From Parasphingorhabdus flavimaris (lineage in GTDB: Bacteria; Pseudomonadota; Alphaproteobacteria; Sphingomonadales; Sphingomonadaceae): a stretch of DNA of 64,000 bases. Where the stretch lies: contig NZ_JABWMH010000001.1 of the NCBI RefSeq assembly GCF_013371215.1, positions 1-64,000 of the forward strand, in the 5' to 3' direction. Shown one piece after another: positions 32,945-41,942 of this stretch. The notes beneath the pieces were generated by a model. The model ran no database searches. It was not told the DNA's origin and was given only the letters and a program-made list of their open reading frames with translations. The stretch's first letter is position 1; each line of letters begins with the position of its first letter. The position numbers and the translations under genes are program-made.

Positions 32945-34099
32945 ATGGGAACCACAAGGGAAGCGGATCTGGTTGTCAAATCATTGGAAGATGAGGGCAG
33001 CGGCGCTACAAATGGAAAATGTGTCGAGTGCCTGAATTGCGGCGCTCCTGTGACCAGCAGCTATTGCGCAAATTGCGGCCAGGCGCTGCATGTGCACCGG
33101 TCCATAGGCGCGTTCTGGCACGATATTCTGCACGGCGTTCTGCATTTTGAAGGCAAGTTCTGGCGCACGCTGCCGCTATTGGTCTGGAATCCCGGAAATC
33201 TGACGCGGCGCTACGTTCACGGCGAGCGGGCGAAGTTCATTTCACCAATAGCCTTGTTCCTTTTTTCCGTTTTCATGATGTTTGCGGTTTTTTCCTTTCT
33301 GGATGATCCTTTTTCAAGCGATCAGATTGCCGTTGCGAATGACCAAGTGAGCGATGCGGTTGCGGAGCAGCCCGGGCTGATCGATGAGGAGATAAAGGCC
33401 AAGACCGCCCAATTGTCTCAGGCAACACCCGAAGAAAGGGCCAAGCTCGAGCAGCAAATACTCGACCTTAAAAAAGGTCGCAACATGATGTCGAATCTGA
33501 CCGGGGAAGACACGCCCTATCCGGATGTGAGCTTGAGCGATGGCGAGGCCGATACCGGCAATTTGACGCCCCGTGATCTTGACCAGCTTGAAACAGGGCT
33601 GGAGGATATAAAGGAGGGCAATGTGCTGACCGAAGATAGCAGCATAAGCACCGGATCGTCAGCAACTGACAAGTGGCTTCGCGAAGCATTCGGGCGGATC
33701 ACGGCCAATCCCGATCTTCTGCTCTATAAACTCAAGGCCAATGGTTATAAATTTGCATGGTTGCTCATTCCGATATCGCTGCCTCTCGTCTGGTTGACCT
33801 TGATCGGCCGGCGCGGCTTTCATTTTTACGATCATGCGATTTTCGCTACCTATTCGCTCAGCTTCATGTCGCTGCTATTCATCACCTGTGCGCTTTTGGC
33901 CGCAATCGGAGTGGCAGAGTCGATATGGTTGCCGCTGATATTGTTCTATCCATTATTCCACATGCACCGTCAGTTGCGCCATGCTTATGGGCTCGGCAAA
34001 ATAGAAACTTTTTTCCGACTGATTGCGCTATTGGTGTTCACCGTCATCAGCCTGTCTTTGTTCTTCGCTATTTTGCTCGCCTTGGGGATTTTGGGATAA
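32945..34099 (+). CDS. DUF3667 membrane protein with zinc-ribbon-like N-terminus
   Basis: The start at 32945 (ATG) is preferred to a TTG eight codons upstream; AGAGGA lies about nine bases before it. The 384-residue protein begins with a four-cysteine motif, CLNCGAPV and SYCANCGQ, then the DUF3667 segment FWHDILHGVLHFEGKFWRTLPLLVWNPG, an early membrane helix (about 95-115), a long acidic soluble part and four C-terminal helices. The family is uncharacterised and common in sphingomonads and Bacteroidetes. It ends 4 bp before the phoD start, so the two are cotranscribed. Confidence 0.82.
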   Translation: MGTTREADLVVKSLEDEGSGATNGKCVECLNCGAPVTSSYCANCGQALHVHRSIGAFWHDILHGVLHFEGKFWRTLPLLVWNPGNLTRRYVHGERAKFISPIALFLFSVFMMFAVFSFLDDPFSSDQIAVANDQVSDAVAEQPGLIDEEIKAKTAQLSQATPEERAKLEQQILDLKKGRNMMSNLTGEDTPYPDVSLSDGEADTGNLTPRDLDQLETGLEDIKEGNVLTEDSSISTGSSATDKWLREAFGRITANPDLLLYKLKANGYKFAWLLIPISLPLVWLTLIGRRGFHFYDHAIFATYSLSFMSLLFITCALLAAIGVAESIWLPLILFYPLFHMHRQLRHAYGLGKIETFFRLIALLVFTVISLSLFFAILLALGILG

Positions 34100-34103
34100 T
34101 ATC

Positions 34104-35738
34104 ATGACTATGAATATCGATCGTCGCCAGTTGATGGCAATGGGAACATTCGGCCTGGGTGCGCTTGGCATGCCGGCTTCGGCGGCGCTGATTGGCGCAA
34201 AAGGCTTCACCCACGGGATAGCGAGCGGAGAGCCTTCGCAGCAGTCGGTGCTACTGTGGACGCGCTACGTCGGAAGCGGGAATGTCAAACTCACGGCTGA
34301 AATCTCCGGCAACCCCGAATTCGCCGGTACCGTCATCGCAGGAGAGGTCGAGGCGTTGGCCGATCGCGACCATATCGCGAAAATCACGGTGCAGGGCCTC
34401 GATCCGAACCACTGGTATTTTTATCGCTTCATTGCCCCTGACGGATCAAAATCCGCGATCGGTCGTACTCGGACCCTTCCGGAAGGGCCGACCCGGAAAT
34501 TCACCGTCGGCGTGGTCGGTTGTTCCAATCTGCCCTTCGGCTATTTCAATGCCTATGCCCATGCGGCCCAGAATCGGGAACTCGATTTGATGGTGCATAC
34601 CGGCGACTATCTTTATGAATATCCGGTGGGAACTTATCCGTCGAAGGAACAGATGCTGGCGGGACGGATGATCCAGCCGTCGCACGAAATGGTCCAGCTG
34701 GCCGACTATCGTCTGCGCTATGCTGCCTATCGCAGCGATCCCGACCTTCAGCGCATCCATCAGGTCCTGCCGATGATCGCGATGTGGGATGACCATGAAT
34801 TTGCCAATGATGCCTATATCGATGGCGCGGAAAACCACGACAGCAGCGAAGGCGACTGGGAAACGCGCAAACGGGTTGCCGAACGGGTCTATCGCGAATG
34901 GATGCCGGTCAGCGACATGGAATATGGCAGTCCGCGCTGGAGCGAATATCAGATCGGCGATCTGGCAACGATTTTCATGACCGAGAGCCGGATTGGCGCC
35001 CGCAACGAACCGGTCGATCTGGCCGCGGCGCTGAAAGGGCAGCAGGACATCCAGAAAGCGCTGGAGACATTCCGCGACGATGTCTGGCAGGATTCGGCAC
35101 GCGAAATGATCGGCAGCGAGCAGCAATCCTGGCTGGCGTCTGCCATGCAGGAATCCAAAGCCTCCGGCACGAAATGGCAGGTCTGGTCGCAGCAATGCGT
35201 GATGGGCGAACTGAAACTGCCGCAGGAAGCAATCAACTGGGTCGCCGGCGATGCGCCCGCCTTTGCCAAACAGCGCCTCGCGGTCGGAGCGATGGCGGCC
35301 AGAATTGGCCTGCCGATCAACTTTGACAGCTGGGACGGCTATCCCCAGGCGCGCGAGCGGGCGCTCTCGATCGCCCAGCAAGCCGATGCGGATCTGATCG
35401 TGTTGTCGGGGGACAGCCACAACGCCTGGGCGTTTGACCTGGCCACGGATGACGGCGCCGCCGGTGTGGAGTTTGGCGGGCATAGCGTGACCTCTCCAGG
35501 CATCGAATCCTATCTGACCGGGGCGAATCCCGACGTTGCCGCCAAGGCGCTGACGGAAACCAATTCCCAGTTGCAATGGACCGACACCGCCCACCGCGGC
35601 TATATGACGGTCACGCTCACGCCCGAGAAAGCGGTTTCGACATGGCATTTTCTGGATACGATCCGGACCAAGTCGATTGCATTGACGGGTAGCAAAAGCC
35701 GGACCGTCCTGCGCGGGACCAATCGCATCCAGGGCTGA
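34104..35738 (+). CDS. phoD: PhoD-type alkaline phosphatase
   Basis: The start at 34104 comes right after the DUF3667 stop; the longer frame overlaps that gene. The 544-residue protein has a Tat-like signal (DRRQLM, then a hydrophobic stretch to ASA), an N-terminal PhoD domain (about 28-120), and a metallophosphatase core with VVGCSNL, HTGDYLYEYP, MWDDHEFANDAY and SGDSHNAWAFDL. PhoD enzymes hydrolyse phosphate mono- and diesters in the periplasm using calcium and iron, helping in phosphate scarcity. No Pho box was noticed. The DUF3667 partner is unusual. Confidence 0.9.
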   Translation: MTMNIDRRQLMAMGTFGLGALGMPASAALIGAKGFTHGIASGEPSQQSVLLWTRYVGSGNVKLTAEISGNPEFAGTVIAGEVEALADRDHIAKITVQGLDPNHWYFYRFIAPDGSKSAIGRTRTLPEGPTRKFTVGVVGCSNLPFGYFNAYAHAAQNRELDLMVHTGDYLYEYPVGTYPSKEQMLAGRMIQPSHEMVQLADYRLRYAAYRSDPDLQRIHQVLPMIAMWDDHEFANDAYIDGAENHDSSEGDWETRKRVAERVYREWMPVSDMEYGSPRWSEYQIGDLATIFMTESRIGARNEPVDLAAALKGQQDIQKALETFRDDVWQDSAREMIGSEQQSWLASAMQESKASGTKWQVWSQQCVMGELKLPQEAINWVAGDAPAFAKQRLAVGAMAARIGLPINFDSWDGYPQARERALSIAQQADADLIVLSGDSHNAWAFDLATDDGAAGVEFGGHSVTSPGIESYLTGANPDVAAKALTETNSQLQWTDTAHRGYMTVTLTPEKAVSTWHFLDTIRTKSIALTGSKSRTVLRGTNRIQG

Positions 35739-35906
35739 TTCCCTGGTGTGCGAAGCCGGGTTGGCGGCGCGAACGATCGCTCCGCCGTGGGCTACGCATC
35801 CCCGACCGGACACAAAATGCCGCGATGGACTTCAATTCCTCGACATTTGTATCAAAATTACGCAAAGCGGCGGTTCCCTATAACTTAACGCAAGAAACGA
35901 TTTATA

Positions 35907-37118
35907 ATGTCCGAAGAGTTCTACCGTATCAAACGTCTGCCACCCTATGTGATTGCTGAAGTCAATAACATGCGGGCAGCGGCGCGAGCGGCAGGAGAAG
36001 ACATTATTGATCTCGGCATGGGCAACCCCGATCTGCCGCCGCCGCAGCACGTCATCGACAAGCTGTGCGAAGTGGCGCAGAAACCCGATGCGCACGGCTA
36101 TTCGGCATCCAAGGGCATACCGGGTCTGCGCAAGGCACAAGCCAATTATTATGGCCGTCGTTTTGGCGTCGATGTGGATCCCGAGACAGAAGTCGTCGTC
36201 ACGCTGGGGTCGAAAGAAGGTCTGGCCAGTCTGGCCACCGCGATCACGGCGCCGGGCGATTGTATCCTGGCACCCAATCCCAGCTACCCGATCCATACTT
36301 TCGGTTTCATCATCGCCGGCGCGACGATCCGCAGCGTGCCGACCACGCCGGATGAGCATTATTGGGAATCTCTCGAGCGGGCCATGGCCTTCACCGTGCC
36401 GCGCCCGACATTGCTAGTGGTCAACTATCCGTCCAATCCGACTGCGGAAGTCGTCGATCTCGCTTTCTACGAACGGCTGGTGGCCTGGGCGAAGGAAAAC
36501 AAGGTCTGGCTGTTGTCCGATCTCGCCTATTCCGAGCTCTATTATGACGGCAACCCGACGCCTTCGATATTGCAGGTACCCGGCGCGAAAGACGTGGCGG
36601 TGGAATTTACCTCGCTCAGCAAGACCTATTCGATGGCGGGCTGGCGGGTCGGTTTCGCGGTCGGTAACAAGACGCTTATCGGCGCACTGACGCGGGTCAA
36701 AAGCTATATCGATTATGGTGGATTCACACCGATACAGGCAGCAGCCTGTGCAGCGCTCAACGGGCCGCAGGAACGCGTTGCGCAAAACCGCGAACTCTAT
36801 CACAAGCGTCGGGATGTGCTGGTCGAAAGCTTTGGCCGGGCAGGGTGGGATATCCCGCCGCCAGCCGCATCGATGTTTGCCTGGGCTCCTTTACCACCGA
36901 AACTTGCACATATGGGCAGCCTTGAATTTTCCAAGCAGTTGCTCACACAGGCCGGCGTGGCCGTTGCACCGGGCGTTGGCTATGGTGAAGATGGCGAAGG
37001 CTTTGTCCGTATTGCGATGGTTGAAAACGAGCAGCGCATCCGTCAGGCCGCACGCAACGTAAAGAAATATCTGCAAAAAATGGGCGTCAACACGCCGGGG
37101 CAAAACGAAGCGATCTAG
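35907..37118 (+). CDS. aminotransferase, AlaC-like (class I/II)
   Basis: The 403-residue protein is a fold-type I PLP aminotransferase of usual length. DLGMGNPDLPPP (35-46) binds substrate, GYSASKGIPGLRKA follows, NYPSNPTAE is the mid motif, and SLSKTYSMAGWRVGF holds the PLP lysine. The closest recognised group is the glutamate-pyruvate transaminase AlaC / LL-diaminopimelate aminotransferase-like family. It would move amino groups between glutamate and pyruvate or a similar keto acid in the cytoplasm. It stands alone, convergent with the GNAT-nitrilase gene. Confidence 0.88.
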   Translation: MSEEFYRIKRLPPYVIAEVNNMRAAARAAGEDIIDLGMGNPDLPPPQHVIDKLCEVAQKPDAHGYSASKGIPGLRKAQANYYGRRFGVDVDPETEVVVTLGSKEGLASLATAITAPGDCILAPNPSYPIHTFGFIIAGATIRSVPTTPDEHYWESLERAMAFTVPRPTLLVVNYPSNPTAEVVDLAFYERLVAWAKENKVWLLSDLAYSELYYDGNPTPSILQVPGAKDVAVEFTSLSKTYSMAGWRVGFAVGNKTLIGALTRVKSYIDYGGFTPIQAAACAALNGPQERVAQNRELYHKRRDVLVESFGRAGWDIPPPAASMFAWAPLPPKLAHMGSLEFSKQLLTQAGVAVAPGVGYGEDGEGFVRIAMVENEQRIRQAARNVKKYLQKMGVNTPGQNEAI

Positions 37119-37128
37119 TCGTTTCTTG

Positions 37129-37158
37129 CCGGATGGCGCCGGGTCAGGCGCCATCCGG
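37129..37158. terminator. strong hairpin between convergent genes, probable bidirectional terminator
   Basis: CCGGATGGCGCC and GGCGCCATCCGG form a 12-bp perfect stem around GGGTCA, between the aminotransferase stop at 37118 and the convergent stop at 37167. Neither side has a clear T run, so ending of transcription may depend on the stem alone or on Rho. Confidence 0.6.
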
Positions 37159-37166
37159 TACAAGGG

Positions 37167-38708
37167 CTATCCCTTCCACAACACCCGATAAAGATCGAAG
37201 CGGCGGTCCTTCAAATTCTGCACCGCGCCAGATTGCCGGCTGGTGAGCAGGCTGGACATAGAGAGATCCGCAATCGCTATGGTTTCCGTATTGGGCGCCG
37301 TGTCGGCAGCAACCCCGTCCCGCGCGAACGGGAAATCGGACGGCGTCAGGATTGCGCTCTCGGCATAATGAATGTCCATATTCTCGACATTGGGCAGGTT
37401 GCCGACCACGCCTGACATCACGACATAGCACTGGTTTTCTACCGCACGCGCCTGGCAGCAATAGCGTACCCGCAAATAGCCGCGCCTTTCGTCGGTGCAG
37501 AAAGGAACGAACAGGATCATCGCGCCCTGATCGACCAGATGCCGCGCCATTTCGGGGAATTCGCTGTCATAGCAGATCATCACCCCGATCGGTCCGCAGT
37601 CGGTGGGGATGGCTTCCGCGCCATAGCCGCCCTTGATGTTCCACCAGCGCACTTCGCTCGGTGTCGGATGCAGCTTGTTCTGCGTGTAGACCGCGCCATT
37701 GCGCAGAAAGACATAGGAAATATTGCGGATATCGCCATTTTTCATCCGCGTCGGATGCGAGCCGCCAATGATGTTGATATGATAGGAAACCGCCAGTTTT
37801 TCCATGAATTCCCTGAACCGGTCGGTATATTCGGCGATTTTTTCGATTGCTTGCGCCGGATCCAGCTTTTCACCCTCGAGTGACAGCAGTTGCAGCGTGA
37901 ACAGTTCCGGGAAGGTTACGAAATCCGCGCCATAATCGGCGGCAACATCGACAAAATATTCCACCTGTTCTTCAAATTCTGTCTGCGAAGCGATTTTGCG
38001 CATCTGGAACTGCACGGTCGCGACACGAACCGATTGCGGCAGACGGTCATGCGGACTTTGGGTCACAAGCTTCGCTTCAACCGCCAGCGGATTTTCCCAG
38101 AACATATGGACAGCATTGCCGCCGGACGGTTTGTCGGTCGGCATGTAGTCTTTCAGGATGCCGAGCGGCACGAAGCCCTGGTTCAGCTGAAAATTGATCA
38201 CCGGATCGCGGAATTGCTTGTCGAGAACCGCGGCCAGATAATCGGCCGGGTCGGGAAATTTGCGCTTGCGCCGCTCATAGCCGGGCAATCTGCCGCCAAA
38301 GATTATGCCTTTTAAGCCAAGATGCTGGCAGAGCTCCCGACGGACCCGGTAGAAGCGCAGGCCGATGCGCAGACGCCGGTAATCCGGATCGACGCTGACT
38401 TCCATGCCATATAATATTTCACCCGCCGGATCATGGCGGGCAGCAAAGCCACCGCCGGTGATTTCCGACCAGCTGTGCGCAGCGCGCGCGGTTTTCTCGG
38501 AAATCTGGAATGTCGCGCAATGACCGACAATTTTGCCTTCATATTCCGCGACCAGCTGGCCATCGGCGAAATTGTTGATCTGGCCACGGACTTCTTCCGC
38601 CGTATAGCCTTCACCCTTGCCATAAACCTTGCGTGAAAGGGTTGAGATTCTTCTGGCATCTTCCAGTTCCGCCCTGCGGATGATGAGCTTTGGTTTTTCT
38701 GCGGTCAT
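37167..38708 (-). CDS. bifunctional GNAT acetyltransferase / carbon-nitrogen hydrolase
   Basis: The 513-residue protein joins an N-terminal GNAT domain (about 8-200, with VSVDPDYRRLRIGLRFYRVRRELC as the acetyl-CoA loop) to a C-terminal nitrilase-superfamily domain (about 225-505). The hydrolase triad is visible as Glu in TFPELFT, Lys in NKLHPTPSE and Cys in MICYDSEFPE. Proteins with this fusion are widespread in proteobacteria, but their substrate is not known to me; omega-amidase-like or N-acyl-amide work is possible. It is cytoplasmic and stands alone, convergent with the AlaC-like gene. Confidence 0.9.
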   Translation of the reverse strand: MTAEKPKLIIRRAELEDARRISTLSRKVYGKGEGYTAEEVRGQINNFADGQLVAEYEGKIVGHCATFQISEKTARAAHSWSEITGGGFAARHDPAGEILYGMEVSVDPDYRRLRIGLRFYRVRRELCQHLGLKGIIFGGRLPGYERRKRKFPDPADYLAAVLDKQFRDPVINFQLNQGFVPLGILKDYMPTDKPSGGNAVHMFWENPLAVEAKLVTQSPHDRLPQSVRVATVQFQMRKIASQTEFEEQVEYFVDVAADYGADFVTFPELFTLQLLSLEGEKLDPAQAIEKIAEYTDRFREFMEKLAVSYHINIIGGSHPTRMKNGDIRNISYVFLRNGAVYTQNKLHPTPSEVRWWNIKGGYGAEAIPTDCGPIGVMICYDSEFPEMARHLVDQGAMILFVPFCTDERRGYLRVRYCCQARAVENQCYVVMSGVVGNLPNVENMDIHYAESAILTPSDFPFARDGVAADTAPNTETIAIADLSMSSLLTSRQSGAVQNLKDRRFDLYRVLWKG

Positions 38709-38849
38709 CCGCGCCCATTAGCGGGCTTTTAAACCTTGGGGAAGCTATGTTGTCAAAGCGGGAAACCGCGGATGAATATTCCGCCGATCAAAAATGGGTG
38801 TGGCCTGAAAGGAAAAGGATCGCGATTTTTGCTGCTATAGTGGCCAGAC

Positions 38850-38874
38850 GGAACACTTCCGTTTTTTAAGCGTA
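38850..38874 (+). promoter_or_regulatory. EcfG-like promoter before the GntA-like gene
   Basis: GGAAC (38850-38854), a 16-bp spacer and CGTA (38871-38874). The start codon at 38884 lies only 9 bp beyond the -10 element, so the transcript would be leaderless or nearly so, as with DUF202. Confidence 0.45.
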
Positions 38875-38883
38875 TGGATCGGC

Positions 38884-39588
38884 ATGAACCATTCAAACCT
38901 GCTTGATGAAGACTATAAGATCAAGCGTCTGGAAGAACTGCAGGATACTATCGGTGCAATGATTTTGCAGCCGCAATTTCCTTGCGTGGGTGCAAAGTCT
39001 GCCTTGGCGCACGACAATCTAAAAACCATGGTTGCTCATCGGCTCGATAGCAATTGGGACGACCTGGCCATCCATCGTCAACTGCTTGCCTGGGCGAAGG
39101 AGTATGGGGAATGTACCGAAGGGTTTCGTAGCCTGGCGGTGATATTCGAAGGCCCTGAAGACCTGTCGGAAGTCGATTTTGAAAAACTGATGTGGGAAAG
39201 AATCCAGTCGATAGCAGACAAGGATGCCTGGCTCGGTCAGTCCTATGACGATCGTGTCAGCGCCGACCCGAAAGACCCGAATTTTTCTCTCAGCTTTGGC
39301 GGAGAAGCCTTTTTCGTGATCGGCCTGCATCCCCATGCCTCCCGTCCGGCCCGTCGCTTTTCACAGCCGACCCTAATATTCAATCTTCACGACCAGTTCG
39401 AACGTTTGCGGGATCAGGGCCGCTATGAAAAAATGCGCGATACCATCCTCGATCGCGACAGGAAGCTGGCCGGAGACGTCAATCCGATGCTTGCCAAACA
39501 TGGAGAATCCAGTGAAGCTCGCCAATATAGCGGGCGGCAGGTCGATGACGACTGGCAATGCCCGTTTCAGGACAGGCGGACGACATGA
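38884..39588 (+). CDS. GntA-like heme-dependent N-oxygenase (YqcI/YcgG family)
   Basis: The 234-residue protein matches the YqcI/YcgG family: FPCVGAKSAL near 33-42, SLAVIFEGP (about 82-90), LSFGGEAFFVIGLHPHASRPARRFSQPTLIFNLHDQFERLR spread over 137-180, with the His in GLHPHASR as a likely heme contact. A member, GntA, hydroxylates a guanidine nitrogen in guanitoxin synthesis using heme. The substrate here is unknown; arginine-like guanidines are plausible. Its TGA overlaps the ATG of the next gene (ATGA), so they work together. An EcfG-like promoter lies immediately upstream. Confidence 0.82.
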   Translation: MNHSNLLDEDYKIKRLEELQDTIGAMILQPQFPCVGAKSALAHDNLKTMVAHRLDSNWDDLAIHRQLLAWAKEYGECTEGFRSLAVIFEGPEDLSEVDFEKLMWERIQSIADKDAWLGQSYDDRVSADPKDPNFSLSFGGEAFFVIGLHPHASRPARRFSQPTLIFNLHDQFERLRDQGRYEKMRDTILDRDRKLAGDVNPMLAKHGESSEARQYSGRQVDDDWQCPFQDRRTT

Positions 39589-40181
39589 ATATGACACGAA
39601 TTCCGCCGCGTTCCGGGGCAGCATTCCGGCTTCTGAAAGGCCAGTTTCTTGAAGTGATCGATCCCGAAGGTGGTCAGGTCTCTGACCTGCTTGCCTATAA
39701 TGCCGACGATGTCCGCGAATGTCTGTCTAACGGACGGACTTTCGATTATGAGGAAACTATCCGGTTGAGCGAAGGCAACCGCTTGTGGTCGAACCGCTCC
39801 CGCCCGATGCTGAGAATTGCTCATGACACGGTCGGGTCGCACGATTTTCTGCTGACGCCCTGCAGTGAAGATACATTCAAGCATTTCTATCCAGACAAGC
39901 CGGTGCATCGTGGATGTTTTGGCAATCTGGCAGAAGCGCTTGCGCCGTTCGGGATAGAGCCGGATGCAATCCCGTGTGCGTTCAATATTTTCATGAATGT
40001 GCCGGTTGATCAGGCCGGAAAGATCGAAGTTCGTCCACCCACCAGTAAGGCTGGAGACGTCATCAGGATGCAGGCAGAAATGGATCTTGTCATCGGGCTG
40101 ACCGCCTGTTCGGCTTATGCCTCCAATGGCGGAAGTTTCAAGCCGATCGATTACCGGGTGCTGCCGGACCTGCCGGGCTAG
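39585..40181 (+). CDS. DUF1989 protein (urea carboxylase-associated / carboxyguanidine deiminase-like)
   Basis: The start at 39585 is set by the ATGA overlap with the preceding gene. The 198-residue protein is a DUF1989 member: GQFLEVIDPEGGQVSDLLAYN at the N-terminus, SNGRTFDYEETIRLSEGNRLWSNRSRPM, a CSEDTF and HRGCFGNL pair of possible zinc ligands, NIFMNVPVD and a late CSAYASNGG. Two DUF1989 proteins, CgdA and CgdB, form carboxyguanidine deiminase next to guanidine carboxylase; others are urea carboxylase-associated. Here it is paired with a guanidine N-oxygenase-like enzyme and no carboxylase. The function is therefore open. Confidence 0.82.
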   Translation: MNMTRIPPRSGAAFRLLKGQFLEVIDPEGGQVSDLLAYNADDVRECLSNGRTFDYEETIRLSEGNRLWSNRSRPMLRIAHDTVGSHDFLLTPCSEDTFKHFYPDKPVHRGCFGNLAEALAPFGIEPDAIPCAFNIFMNVPVDQAGKIEVRPPTSKAGDVIRMQAEMDLVIGLTACSAYASNGGSFKPIDYRVLPDLPG

Positions 40182-40416
40182 TGACCTTCATATAATCTGG
40201 AAACCCGGTCCGGCTTTCTCGATAATATTTCAGCCTATCGCCGGCGAAGCAATATTTTGCTGTCCTACCGGCCTGCTTTTATGCCACGTTGCGTCCTGAT
40301 GATGAAGAGCGTGATCGATGATATTACCGTTGCCGAAAAAGACCATTTTTGGCTCGATCGCTTGTTTTTCTTAACACTGTAAAGTTTGTAAAGAACGTCC
40401 GGGATGATTTGCGCTT

Positions 40417-41106
40417 ATGATTGATCTTTATTTCGCCCCAACCCCCAATGGCTGGAAAATTTCCGTCATGCTAGAGGAGTGCGGGCTCGACTATAATATC
40501 AACTGGGTGAATATCGGCGCGGGTGAGCAATTTGCGCCCGAGTTTCTGGCGATCAGTCCGAATAACCGGATACCTGCGATCGTCGATCATGATCCGGCGG
40601 ATGGCGGGGAACCGGTCAGCGTCTTCGAGACAGGAGCGATACTGCTTTATCTGGCCGACAAAGCAGAGGCGTTCCTGCCGCATGACCTGCGCGGGCAGAT
40701 TGCGGCGACCGAATGGCTGATGTGGCAGATGGGCGGGCTTGGTCCGATGATGGGCCAGCACGGGCATTTCAAACTCTATGCCCCGGAGCGGATCGAATAT
40801 GCCACAGAACGCTATCGCAACGAGGTGCTCCGGCTGTTCGGAGTTATGGACCGGCGACTGGCGGACAACAGCTATCTGGCCGGGGAAGATTACAGCATTG
40901 CCGACATGTCCTGTTTTCCCTGGGTGCAGACCTACAAGCGACAGGAAATCGATCTCGATGACTTCGCCCATGTGAAGCGCTGGTACGAAGTGCTGAAACA
41001 GCGCGAGGGTCTGCGGCGCGGGATGGCCGTAGGGCGCGAGCGGATCAATCGGAATCCGCAGGATGATGCGCAAGTGCGCAAGACTTTATTCGGGCTGAAG
41101 GAATAG
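40417..41106 (+). CDS. glutathione S-transferase, nu/YfcG-like
   Basis: The 229-residue protein has a thioredoxin-fold N-terminal domain (1-82; TPNGWKISVMLEE at the active site, NNRIPAIVD and ETGAILLYLA for glutathione binding) and a helical C-terminal domain (90-215; GEDYSIADMSCFPW). The TPNG motif with Thr-Asn replacing Ser/Cys is that of YfcG/YghU disulphide-bond oxidoreductases of the nu class. It likely reduces glutathione-linked disulphides or peroxides. It stands before a DsbA-type isomerase gene that may share its transcript. Confidence 0.88.
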   Translation: MIDLYFAPTPNGWKISVMLEECGLDYNINWVNIGAGEQFAPEFLAISPNNRIPAIVDHDPADGGEPVSVFETGAILLYLADKAEAFLPHDLRGQIAATEWLMWQMGGLGPMMGQHGHFKLYAPERIEYATERYRNEVLRLFGVMDRRLADNSYLAGEDYSIADMSCFPWVQTYKRQEIDLDDFAHVKRWYEVLKQREGLRRGMAVGRERINRNPQDDAQVRKTLFGLKE

Positions 41107-41123
41107 GTGAGCGCTGTGCGCTT

Positions 41124-41182
41124 GCACTTGATGCGGAGTTCGAGAGAGCAAGCGCCATGCGTCAGGGTTCCGCATCAAGTGC
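41124..41182. repeat. inverted repeat between GST and isomerase genes
   Basis: GCACTTGATGCGGA (41124-41137) and TCCGCATCAAGTGC (41169-41182) are perfect 14-bp inverted arms around a 31-base loop. No T run follows, and the ATGCGGA core is of the kind seen in dispersed palindromic repeats of sphingomonads. It could also weaken readthrough. Confidence 0.6.
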
Positions 41183-41213
41183 GGAACAGCCCAATGAAAA
41201 AGGGAATTGATAA

Positions 41214-41831
41214 ATGAAGACCGTAGAATTTTATTTCGACCTTTCCTCGCCATGGACCCGGCTTGCATTTCACAATATCCAGCCGATAATTGAGGAAAAT
41301 GGCGCCCAGATCATCTGGAAGCCGTTTCTTGTCGGCGGCGTGTTCAACGCGGTCAATCAGGACGTTTATGCTGCGCGGGAGAATCCCGACAATCGAAAAT
41401 TCGTTCACAGCTTCCGGGTGCTCAAGGACTGGGCGAGGCTAGCCGGAGTAGCGATGAATTTCCCTAGCGAACATCATCCGGTCAAGTCGGTGCATGCGAT
41501 GCGGCTCTGTTGCGCGCTGGAGGACGACCAGCAAACGCTGCACAGGTTCGCGACCGCGGCGTTCAACGCCTATTATGACGAACAGCGCAATCTGGACGAT
41601 CCGGCGGTGCTGGTTGCCATCGCCAACGAGCTTGGCATGGATGGTTCCGCTTTGGCCGCACGGACGCAGGAGCAGGAAATCAAGGACCGGCTGCGCGCCA
41701 ATACCGAAGAGGCAATTGCGCGTGGTGCTTATGGATCGCCGAGCATCTTCGTGCCATTTGGAGATGGCGAGAGAATGTATTTTGGCAATGATCAGTTGCC
41801 GCTGGTTAACTGGGCGATTAAACAGGCCTGA
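41214..41831 (+). CDS. 2-hydroxychromene-2-carboxylate isomerase family protein (DsbA/kappa GST fold)
   Basis: The 205-residue protein has a DsbA-like thioredoxin fold with inserted helical domain: FYFDLSSPWTRLAF at 6-19 (the catalytic Ser and no redox CxxC), WKPFLVGGVFNAVN near 40-52, and ARGAYGSPSIFV at 169-180. Relatives isomerise 2-hydroxychromene-2-carboxylate in naphthalene breakdown using glutathione, or serve other glutathione-linked steps. No other aromatic-degradation gene adjoins, though a GST precedes it. The specific substrate cannot be told. Confidence 0.85.
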   Translation: MKTVEFYFDLSSPWTRLAFHNIQPIIEENGAQIIWKPFLVGGVFNAVNQDVYAARENPDNRKFVHSFRVLKDWARLAGVAMNFPSEHHPVKSVHAMRLCCALEDDQQTLHRFATAAFNAYYDEQRNLDDPAVLVAIANELGMDGSALAARTQEQEIKDRLRANTEEAIARGAYGSPSIFVPFGDGERMYFGNDQLPLVNWAIKQA

Positions 41832-41942
41832 GCGTAGCAACGAATCTTCGTTTCCGGTCGTGCCGAGTGGTGGCAAAACACAGTGGGCTTATAGCCTTCT
41901 CGACGTCGCCCGGGCCGAGCGGGAAGAGCAAAAGGATAGCAA

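Noticed and set aside
34446..35813. Minus-strand frame of 455 codons over phoD
   Set aside because: Antisense to phoD with its intact metal-site motifs; no ribosome site and no recognisable fold.
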